A stretch of DNA of 64,000 bases, taken from positions 24,921,928 to 24,985,927 of the forward strand of contig JASWHV010000001.1 in the NCBI GenBank assembly GCA_030760725.1. Reading direction: 5' to 3'. Below, one piece after another: positions 56,029-64,000 of the stretch. Position 1 is the stretch's first letter. Each line of letters opens with the position of its first letter. Origin of the DNA: Neostapfia colusana. Taxonomy: Eukaryota > Streptophyta > Magnoliopsida > Poales > Poaceae. The position numbers were made by a program, and so were the translations under genes. Under the pieces are notes generated by a model. That model was not told the DNA's origin, made no database searches, and saw nothing but the letters and a program-made list of their open reading frames with translations.

Positions 56029-58581
56029 TGTAAGGGCCTCAGTTTTTGACACCCATTTGCAGTGTTCATCCCCACACCACACACCTCATTTGAGGAAAAA
56101 TGATGAACACAAATAAAGAGCAAGTAACAATTATCAACATGCTCATTAGGGAACAAACTCACACATTGCAAAAGTGGTACTTCCCACATGTGATATAGAT
56201 GGGCTGGACATATGAAAACTCCTACAGTTTGCCAAGGATGTCCATGCCAAGTTTCACCCAAATTCAAAACATTTTTGAGGTCATCTTGGGTGTAGATAGG
56301 AAAGGGGCAGTTTGAAAACATATTCAAATTCAAACTGTTTTCACCCACTGAATTTAAAAGTGGAAGGCATATTCTTGCTCAGCACATTTTTGTGAGCTCA
56401 CACACCAATTTTCACTCCATTTGGAGTTGATCTTGACATGAGCTAAGGGGGAGAAATTCAAACTTTATTTGAATTTCAAACTGCACTTGTGCTGAAATTC
56501 ATTCAAACCAAACCTCATTTGAACTTTGATCAATTCAAATGGCTCTTGGGTGAATAATTTGAGTTGCCAAGGGTAGAATAGGGTTCACTGTTTACCACAG
56601 CTGTTAGGAATAAATTTCAGAGGTTAAAAGAGGAGTGGGACCCACATGTCAGCCTCAGCCTCAAAGCAAACCGACTGAACCACAGTTCAGTCGGTTCCCG
56701 GCTGCTGTGCGCGCGCGCCACCGAAGGGGGCAGCCGGCGCCAGCTCCTGCTGCGTGCCCCAAGCCGGAGACCAGACCGCCGGGCTATTTATTCCCTCCCC
56801 GGTGTGCTTCAGTCGCCATTCCTCGAGCTGCCGACGCACACGACTTGTTTTTCCCACTGCCATCGCCGCCGCTCGAGTTCCTGCTTGATCAAGCCGATCG
56901 CAGCTCCCTCTTTCCATTCCAAGGTCCCAGCAAGGTACTAGCAACCATCCTCCATCCTTCCCATTGATAGAAATCGATTGAAACCGAGTGATATCGGCTG
57001 TGCCGAAAGATCAAACTCGGAACTGGAAACCGCCGCACCTCGGGCTCTCGTGGACAGCCCAACCTGGGCGTTGTCACGCCCGAGCCAAGGCACCCTTGGA
57101 CGCGCAAGTGATCGGTGCTGCTCATCCCCGAGCCACAGCTCGAGTGGTTGCTCACCGGCGGCGAATTTCCACTTTTCCCCTTTCTGTGTGCAGAACGACC
57201 CTCGGGTACGATTCTGTTTAATTCGTGCTCTAGAAAGGATTAGAGGGCCTCAGGCCACTCCCACACGAACTAGACACGGTGACGCACAAGTTGCCTTCAC
57301 AACTCTGGGCCGGAGAACTTCTGTGCCCGGCGTAATTCAAGGTCTACTAATGGCGGAACGCACGGGGGGTATCGGGCGCACGGTGAGGACCTATTTCGGG
57401 CCTTCCCCGAGCTGCCTCGAGCTCATGTCGACCTTCTCTGAGGTCCACTGATGCTCTCCGACCGGTTTCCCAAGTAGCTGAGGCACTAGGAGCATCAGCC
57501 GACATGGCCGAAGTCGTTCCGATATGGCGGCTCGTCGCCGACCATGCTCCGGCCGTTGTCATGAGCAGCTGACCCTCGGATCATGTTCCCCAAGTAAAAG
57601 TAGGCAGGGGCGGCCAGAATCAAGAAGTTTGAAGCTGTACAGCAGCCGGCGGCGAGCTCTCCGGCGAGGTCCCTCGGCGGCGGAGCGCGGGTGTCGCGAG
57701 GTTGAAGAAGGGGGTGGACCCCAGCTGTCAGCGGCCGATATTTTGAATCGGGATCCGGCTGCGGCCGGGATCGGGTGTGCTGGCGCGCAAAAGCCTTGTG
57801 GGCCGCGGTGTGCTGTCGCTTCGGCGTGCGACGCGTGTCTCCTGGGCCCACGCGCGAGTTTAAACTTTTCCCCGATTTTCAGATTTCCTTCAAACTTCAA
57901 ATCCTTATAACTTTGGCTAGAAAGCTCCAAATTGAGTGAACCAAATTTTGCTGGATTCAGCTCTTTGAGTACTTTCCAGAAAATCAAGGGTCACTTCATG
58001 AGATTCCTTAATTCTCCAGAATTAATTCCTTAAAGTTTAAACTGTTAGGAATTTTAACTGGAGAATCATTTGGAGGAAAATCCTGAAATTTTGCTGAGAT
58101 GTTCACCAAAATATCCTTGAACTACCATAAAAATTTCAGATCCATTTGAGCTCATTTAGTCCACCTAATGGTGTGATTAGTAAAACTGTTCCAGAGAAAA
58201 TAGAAAATGTTCAGAAACATTTTCAGAATTTTCTCTGAAATTGTTTAGCTCATATCTTTAGTTAGAGACTTCCAAATTAAGTGAGACCAATTCCATTAGA
58301 ACCCTCTGAAAATCTAGTTTTCAGAAAGTCATAGTTTGTTTCATGAAAATACCTAGAACACCCTAAAAGCCTTTAATTAAGGTCAAGGACATAATTATTT
58401 GTGGAGGGCTCAAATGAGCTTTGCTGCAACTAAAACTTGACCAAGTCTCTGTTTAGGTTGTAACCAAGCCACAGTAAAAGTTTCACAGTCATTAGGTCTA
58501 TCTAGCAAAGGTTATAGACTTCACAACTTCAAAGTTAATACAAAGGCATTTAATTAATACATACATTGTTCTTATCATGTA

Positions 58582-59844
58582 GTCGCTAAGGTCGAGGAGG
58601 AACCCGAAGTCCTAGACTTCGTTACTCCGGAGGAACAGCTAGCCTACGACCAAGAGCAGCAAGGCAAGCCCCGGTTTGCATTAACCATTTTATAAATTTT
58701 TATTGTTTTGAGCACATACTTGTTTTCTTTATGTTGTGCATCAGAGTCTTGTTTGGAAACCCCACTGCATAGCCAAGAAAACCATGGGTTGGGGTTTAGG
58801 ATTGCAAACCCCGTTAGCCACTGCATTGCTAGGATAGAGTAGGATTCGGTACAAGTCGAGTAGTTGGAACTACTCGCGAGAATAGGCTAGAGGCACATCG
58901 CTCGGGTAGAGATAGCACATGATACACATGGCAAGAAAATGAGACCGAGTGGAGAGTAAGGGCAGCAGGACTTTGGGGCCTGTGTGCTGTAGCTCCGCTT
59001 GTGTCGATTGAGGACCGAGCCGTGTGCGGGCCTGTTGAACAAGCTAGAACAGTACCGAAGACCTACCGGCTATATGGGAACCGGGAAACTGATGTAACTC
59101 GGGTAGCTGGGTATTGAGGCATTGCCCGTCGTTCAGAGGGTAGGTTGAGAGCTCGAGGTGTAAATCAGCTGGCGGCACAGAGATGCGCGTGCAGGGACCT
59201 CTTGCTCGGGACGATGGGACCGGTTCAATATTTGGCTAACGGGTGAAAGGTAGTCGCGTACGGCGTCTGTGATGGTTGTTGTAGGCAACATCGAGTACGG
59301 GCGTACGTGACGGGTTGTTCGGGTAACCCTGCAGGTGTAAATCGATTATAATCGCCGTCCCTCGCGGTCAGTGAGTACCACTTGTTCACTGTACCGTGAC
59401 GTAGAAAAGAACAGGCTAGTTACATGTTAAAATGTTGCTGATTGAAAGCTGGACATTGATTGTTAATGATATGTTGTAGCTTAGTGCTAACTAAAGTTCT
59501 TTTCAACTTTGGGCAAAGTACATGAGAGAAATGCGTTTCTTGTTTGATTGCGGCTCTCTCATGTGCCTTAGCGTAAAGTTCTCCACAACCTGCTGCTAAA
59601 ACTTGAAAGTAAGGTTCTACTAATTAGGCGAGTCCTTGCAACTGAGTTTTACCTCATGCAACCCATCACCCTCATGTAGAAGTTTCATGTTTAGGTGAGA
59701 CGGGTCAGACTTGCTGAGCCTTCGTGCTCACTGCTTGTGTTTGAAGCTTTTGCAGGGTTCTATGAGGAAGGGACTCCCGAAGAGGAGACGGAACCCCAGG
59801 AGGGGAACCCCGTCGAGTGGGAGTCGTGCACGCCGCAGAGTTAG
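58582..59844 (+). CDS. R LTR split micro-ORF (two candidate exons)
   Basis: Exon A (58582-58663) starts after CATGTAG, reads EEEPEVLDFVTPEEQ and ends DQEQQ plus one base. The donor is AAG|GCAAGC; the intron 58664-59755 is 1092 bp with acceptor CTTTTGCAG. Exon B (59756-59844) keeps phase 1, reads GFYEEGTPEEETEPQEG then NPVEWES, and ends at TAG. It is alignable with L1 and I (shared PEVLDF and EWE) though clearly diverged, and has no frame break. It is the best-preserved copy. A start codon is not certain: an ATG at 57350 with a phase-1 donor (GGGG|GTATCG) is possible but weak. Confidence 0.45.
59715..59730 (+). promoter_or_regulatory. Conserved hairpin upstream of LTR acceptor (R LTR)
   Basis: TGAGC and GCTCA arms, 25 bp before the CAG at 59755. 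Confidence 0.5.
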
Positions 59845-60078
59845 TGTGCGAGTGTGCTAGCAAGGACACGTTCGAGGGCTGAACGTGCACTTGATGCTTA
59901 GTCTACGCCCGCGAGTGTGGACTAAACTTATTTTGATGTAAACATGTTAATAAACTTGTTTATGTAATAAAGCTTCCGCTTCCGCTTTGTACCTTTGACG
60001 TGTGTTATACGGTGTTGTGCAACGCAGCACCCCTCAGCGTGATCCTGGCTCGACAGGACCAGTGGGGTCGTGTCAGCG

Positions 60079-60094
60079 TGGTATCAGAGCTCGC
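60079..60094 (+). promoter_or_regulatory. Element R primer binding site
   Basis: TGGTATCAGAGCTCGC, 3 bp after the LTR end; initiator Met-tRNA type. Confidence 0.88.
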
Positions 60095-61575
60095 TTGAGG
60101 TTTAACACAGTACAAAGGTCTTCTTTTTCAAAAATCCAGTGAGGAACGAGTTAGTAGCCCGTATAAGGATGTTATTAGTATATAGAAAGTGGCTTATTAA
60201 CTTATTTGTTATGTCGGAAAATCGTGCATCTCGGGACGTTCATGTCTTGGGGGGTGCACGTAAGCGCTGTCCACCAGTGCGCACAAGCTGAAGGGTGGAG
60301 CCCCACGGGTGGCAGGTAACCCGACCCGCTTTGATATCCTCTACGACTCTTCATGTCGTTTGGGGTATTCGAGCAACGTCTGTCCCTGGCGTGCGTGGTG
60401 CAACATGGGAGACCCCGTCACGTGGTCTGAAACGTGAACACGTAACTCAAGGCGTGTTTGGCTTGAGAACATCCGGGCGAGTGATGACGGCCGGGTGTAC
60501 AAACTGTATGGATTCCGGGCTCGGTGTGCAGCCGAGTCTGATGATTGTTTGAGTTTCTGCAGGTAGCCTTACCACGAAACGGTAGACGTGTAGCATCCGT
60601 GTGCGAGTGACGAGTAGTGCCACTGAACTAACGAAGCCGGCTAAATCCGGTATAGGTTTTTCCTTTGTGAGGACGTAGTACCGACATAATCTGGTGACGC
60701 CTCGACGTCACACCCAACTAAATGAACAACTTCATTTAAAAACTTGAAGGTTTTGATCCAAAGTAGTAAAACTTGATGTAACTCCTTCCCTTGAACAGGA
60801 TATTCAAAGTTAATAAATTTTCAACTTATAGGATGTTAAGGACAGAGCACTCTGTTTTCAGCTAAATCAAGGCTGAAGTTAATCAGAGGTTAGAGGTTGA
60901 GTTCTTTCGAGGTTGGGGTCGTATGATACATTTCTGGAAAGCTTTGGAGGAGCTTTACAACTTTTCTGTTGAGTTCCAGAGGTGTTTCATCCCTTAACCA
61001 CTCGAAAAATGCAGTAGAGTTGAAACTGTCCAGAAAACAGGACGGAGCAAAGACTCTCTGTAGACTCTCTGTAAATTAAGCATAACTTCCTGCATAAAAA
61101 TCCAAAAATAGAAAATGAGGTGGTTCTGGGAAGCTTATGAGATGGGTTACAACTTTGTAACAGAAAGTTTTGTCAGATTAGGAACAGAATTAACTGGAAT
61201 TCTTGGATCAAATCAGTACCTAAGGCAGGGAGGTGCTGTCCAATTGTTCCCAGAAATTCTGTTAACTTTGACATCTCATAACTTTTGAACCAGAGCAGAT
61301 CTTAGGCCAACCAAATACTTTCTGGAAAGCTATTGAAGTTAACTTTAACTTTTATGTTGAGCTCCAGGACTGGTTTTGCTTTTAACCTGGCCTAAATCAG
61401 ATTGATATGGAAACTGGTCAGGGCTGTCATGGGAACAGCAGATCAGCAGTCAAATTTGTTTAAAAATTTGAACTATGTTTCCAAGTGTTAAGGGTTCAAT
61501 GACATATCTTATGTTATAACTCAATGGTTTACTGTTTAAATAAATATTTGACATTTCTCAAATATATTTTTACAG
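60095..61575 (+). other. Element R leader
   Basis: 1.5 kb, AT-rich, no gene. It has degenerate repeated modules (CTTTCTGGAAAGCT, GAAGTTAACTTTAACT) shared with the I and G leaders, and the short inverted repeat ACAGAGCACTCTGT near 60844. It ends CAAATATATTTTTACAG, a good 3' splice-site-like sequence, directly before ORF1. Confidence 0.7.
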
Positions 61576-62520
61576 ATGGCAGCAGATAAACGGTTGGAGA
61601 ACGGGTGGGTAGTTTCCCACTGCTCTGACCGTAGCGGCTACCCGGGAGCATTGTGGCTAATGCTCCAATATTTCGGGTACAACCAGATGCCGCAATACTT
61701 CGCCAAGGAAGAAGGCGAAGAGGGGAACAAGACGTGGACGATCCATGTCGAGGTTCCTGCAGGGCCTACGCCACCCGGTTGGGTGCCATTCACCGTCACG
61801 GTGAGAGGAAGACAACCGGAAGGGATGTGGCAAGTGGCAGCCCGTGACACTATGTCACGTTTCTGCCAACTACACGTACAGGCTATGGAGGGAACTCCAT
61901 ACGCACTCGTTCCGGTGGAGGGACGAGCTCAGCATGTGTGGGAAGAGAGGTACCTAGAGGCAACAAACCCGAGTTGCCCAAGGTACAACCCCGCGGAGGC
62001 AAATCTCAGCCTCCAAATGAGGGCGGGAAACGCTGTGATGGACAGCCAAGCTGTTCATACGGAGCATCTCGCCACCAAGCTCAAGGAGAGCACAAGCCGT
62101 GGAGATCATTTTGAGAGTGCTCACAGTGCACTCCGCAATGTGCTCCTTCCGACGATCAAGCGACTGAATGAACAACACAATCAGTTGCGTCGTCTGAAGA
62201 AGGCAAAGAAGAAGAGCCGTGTTGACATTGCGGCGTTGCAAGAGCTGGTGCAGACCCTAACCCAGCAGAATGAGGACCTTGCTCAAGAGCGGGACGACGC
62301 TATTGAGGAAGGACAAGGCTGGGAAGAGGACTACAACCAGGCTATGGACGAGGTGCATGCATTGCAGGACCTCGTGCCCCCGGTATTGGGCGTACCGGTA
62401 GTCTTGGGTCTTCCAGCCATGGGAGAACCTGGAATGGGAGAAGAGGTGGTAGACCCCGAGCCACCAGCAGAGGTACCGGAGGAGGACGACCCACAGGAGG
62501 TCGAGTTCTACTCCGAGTAG
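61576..62520 (+). CDS. R ORF1: uncharacterised coiled-coil protein upstream of gag
   Basis: 314 codons, intact, with the ATG immediately after TTTTTACAG. Residues 1-50 are an aromatic-rich N-terminus (GALWLMLQYFGYNQMPQYF). About 53-105 has beta strands then a helix (WTIHVEVPAG, FTVTVRGRQPEGMW, AARDTMSRFCQLH). About 190-262 is a strong coiled coil (KRLNEQHNQLRRLKKAKKK, LQELVQTLTQQNEDLAQERD). The tail is acidic and Pro-rich, ending EVEFYSE. It is not gag: no WW motif or zinc knuckle. O has a related-looking ORF in the same position. I do not know its function. The beta-beta-alpha part vaguely recalls double-stranded RNA-binding folds, but this is only a pattern impression. Confidence 0.75.
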   Translation: MAADKRLENGWVVSHCSDRSGYPGALWLMLQYFGYNQMPQYFAKEEGEEGNKTWTIHVEVPAGPTPPGWVPFTVTVRGRQPEGMWQVAARDTMSRFCQLHVQAMEGTPYALVPVEGRAQHVWEERYLEATNPSCPRYNPAEANLSLQMRAGNAVMDSQAVHTEHLATKLKESTSRGDHFESAHSALRNVLLPTIKRLNEQHNQLRRLKKAKKKSRVDIAALQELVQTLTQQNEDLAQERDDAIEEGQGWEEDYNQAMDEVHALQDLVPPVLGVPVVLGLPAMGEPGMGEEVVDPEPPAEVPEEDDPQEVEFYSE

Positions 62521-62792
62521 GGGGTTACGGTTGCCAAGTAGGGCAGCTAGGGTAGCGTAACCCAACTTTTGTAATCGGTGACATGTCGTGTAGACAGTAG
62601 CGTATGTATAGGTAGTGACGACATGAGCACGACTTCTCGGAGATCCGAGAATAATGTATCTTGTATAAAGTTTATGCTTTATCAATATATGTGAATGTTG
62701 TGCAAGTTAATCATGCGTCGCTTCAATACTTACTCCTGTTTATGGAATTTTGAGTAAGACATGTGCTAATTGCTGCTGGGTTGAATTTCAGA

Positions 62793-64000
62793 ATGACGCG
62801 TACTCGTGCCAACCCCGATGTTGGAGGTACTAGCCAAGGGGGAGAGACCTCCCAACCACCTCCCGAGGACTCCTCGGGACAGCAGCAGCAACAGCAACAG
62901 CAAACACCGCCACCGCCACTGCCAACGGTTACATTGGCCGACATTGTCGCGGCAATGGCGGGTTCACATCAGCAGCATACAGAGTTGCTGCAAACGTTAA
63001 TTGCGAATACGTCTCGCCCAGAGAGACGTCAAGATCGTGAGGAGCGCCAACAGAGCTCCTACTCTGACTTCCTGGCGACTCATCCCCCTGTATTCTCAAG
63101 GGCGGATGAACCACTTGACGCGGACAACTGGCTCCGCGCCATAGAGATGAAGTTCGGGCTGCTCCAAATCAGCGAGCAGCGCAAGACTCAGTTCGCGGTC
63201 CAGCAGCTCCAAGGATCCGCGAGCGCGTGGTGGGCCAACTTTTGTGCTTCACAACCCACCGACCGAGTGATGACCTGGGCGGAGTTCCGGACGGCCTTCC
63301 GGGCCTATCATATACCGCCCGGTTTGATGAAGAGGAAGACGCAGGAATTCCTACACCTGCAACAAGGGAGCCGGAACGCGCTGGAGTACTCCAGAGCGTT
63401 CAACGATCTCGCACTCTACGCGTCGTATCACGCAGATACGGACGAGAAGCGGCGGGACCACTTTTACCAGGGGCTTAACCCGCTCCTGAAGGACAAGCTG
63501 GCGATGTTCAATCGCGGCAGCCTCAACGACATAATTGATGCTGCGATTGTTCAGGAAGACTCCGGCAAGGAGTTGGCGGCGGCAGAGCGAAAGCGAAGCG
63601 CGCCGCAGAGCAGCGGAGAAGGAGGCGGTCCTTCTCAGAAGTTTCGGATGGTGAATCGCCCACCATCAGGTCCGCGCTGGCAGCCACCACAACGGTCGAT
63701 GCCGTTCCGCGGTCGGCCGTATTCTTCACCGGCATTCCGGCCGGCACTGCCAGCACCACCGCAACAACAACAGCAGCAGCGGGCGATGCCGCGTGCGTTT
63801 GCACCTCCGCAACGCATGCCGGGCTTTCGTCCCCCGAGTACTCCACCAGCAGCGGCCACATGTTACAAGTGTGGTCGTCCAGGACACTTCGCGAGCAGTT
63901 GCCCGGAGAGGCAAGGCGGCGGAGTGGCACCACAGTTTCCGGGGAGGAATCAACCCCGGAACCCTACTAATGCGCGGCGGGCAAACCCTAGGCCCGGTAC
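62793..64000 (+). CDS. gag: R gag (open to window end)
   Basis: ATG at 62793, one base after GAATTTCAG, and open for 402 codons to the window edge. The N-terminus is Q- and P-rich. The gag domain has ADNWLRAIEMKFGLLQ, GSASAWWANF, MTWAEFRTAFRAYHIPPG, EYSRAFNDLALYA and FYQGLNPLLKDKL. After an R/P/Q-rich region comes the zinc knuckle CYKCGRPGHFASSC (63861-63902). No break was seen. It lies 270 bp after ORF1. Protease and pol should follow outside the window. Confidence 0.92.
   Translation, partial: MTRTRANPDVGGTSQGGETSQPPPEDSSGQQQQQQQQTPPPPLPTVTLADIVAAMAGSHQQHTELLQTLIANTSRPERRQDREERQQSSYSDFLATHPPVFSRADEPLDADNWLRAIEMKFGLLQISEQRKTQFAVQQLQGSASAWWANFCASQPTDRVMTWAEFRTAFRAYHIPPGLMKRKTQEFLHLQQGSRNALEYSRAFNDLALYASYHADTDEKRRDHFYQGLNPLLKDKLAMFNRGSLNDIIDAAIVQEDSGKELAAAERKRSAPQSSGEGGGPSQKFRMVNRPPSGPRWQPPQRSMPFRGRPYSSPAFRPALPAPPQQQQQQRAMPRAFAPPQRMPGFRPPSTPPAAATCYKCGRPGHFASSCPERQGGGVAPQFPGRNQPRNPTNARRANPRPG

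Larger units (their letters stand above)
56029..60075 (+). mobile_element. R 5' LTR
   Basis: 4047 bp, TGTAAGGGCC...GTCGTGTCA. Same architecture as I: AT-rich start, GC-rich block (56640-57850), AT-rich part with modules such as AACTTTGGCTAGAAAGCTCC, then the conserved 1.5 kb with micro-ORF, CCGTCCCTCGCGGT, hairpin and two AATAAA (59949-59954, 59966-59971). Confidence 0.88.
56029..64000 (+). mobile_element. R: young-looking Ty3/gypsy with extra ORF, cut by window end
   Basis: The 5' LTR is 56029-60075, followed by primer site, leader, ORF1 and gag. Both ORFs are open. Pol and the right LTR lie outside the window. It is inserted in G's leader. Confidence 0.88.

Noticed and set aside
1..64000. 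tRNA, rRNA, CRISPR, bacterial operons or host genes
   Set aside because: None seen. The tRNA-like strings are primer binding sites, and all long frames belong to retrotransposons.

Overview
This window is plant nuclear repeat DNA, most likely from a grass. It is a pile of LTR retrotransposons nested inside one another. I see no host protein gene, tRNA, rRNA, CRISPR array or prokaryotic feature. The grass assignment is inference. It rests on long-LTR Ty3/gypsy chromoviruses of Tekay/Del type, a RIRE2-like (Tat lineage) gag, a SIRE-type copia fragment, and heavy C-to-T decay at CpG and at CGA codons. The species cannot be told.

I use one-letter names for the elements. C is an old minus-strand Ty1/copia pol piece (33184-34126) that hosts the rest. 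O is a minus-strand gypsy inserted in C: its 5' LTR is 33183 down to 30369 plus 5917-5887, and its body runs 5886 down to 1417. M is a plus-strand gypsy (5918-30368, target duplication CCAAG) inserted close to the end of O's LTR. I is a plus-strand gypsy (7163-19896, target duplication CCATC/CCGTC) inserted in M's 5' LTR. L1 (1-1416) is the 3' end of another plus-strand LTR that cuts O's RNase H. T is a plus-strand Tat-type gypsy (34127-46112 and beyond) inserted in C. S is a rearranged copia (35201-39633, target duplication CCGGG) inside T's 5' LTR. L2 (46113-47025) is a minus-strand LTR piece inside T's 3' LTR. G is a minus-strand gypsy (47026-56028 and beyond) inside L2, with a nearly intact gag-pol. 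R is a plus-strand gypsy (56029 to the window end) inside G's leader, with two intact open frames.

Coding state: R (ORF1 and gag) and G (gag and a 1037-codon pol) look youngest. M, O and I have many stops and frameshifts, I lacks gag, and T has gag but no pol. S keeps a middle slice of copia (gag C-terminus, protease, integrase) between two LTR copies.

The most interesting signal is inside the LTRs. In L1, I, M, O and R there is a conserved two-exon reading frame. Its donor is of GC type (AAG|GCAAG) and its acceptor lies 1.0-1.2 kb downstream. The intron is in phase 1 in every copy, and the downstream exon usually reads G-E-E. Just upstream of the acceptor sits a hairpin whose arms covary between families (TGAGC/GCTCA against TGAGTAC/GTACTCA). 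The promoter (clear in M, O and T), these exons and AATAAA motifs all lie inside one LTR, so each LTR may act as a small spliced gene. Other points worth a look are an extra coiled-coil ORF upstream of gag in R and O, 3' splice-site-like sequences directly before the ORF1 and gag start codons, G-box tandem arrays in two unrelated LTR families, a roughly 2-kb inverted repeat where M's and O's LTRs meet, and a 570-bp duplication that carries 72-74 bp of host flank into the middle of S.
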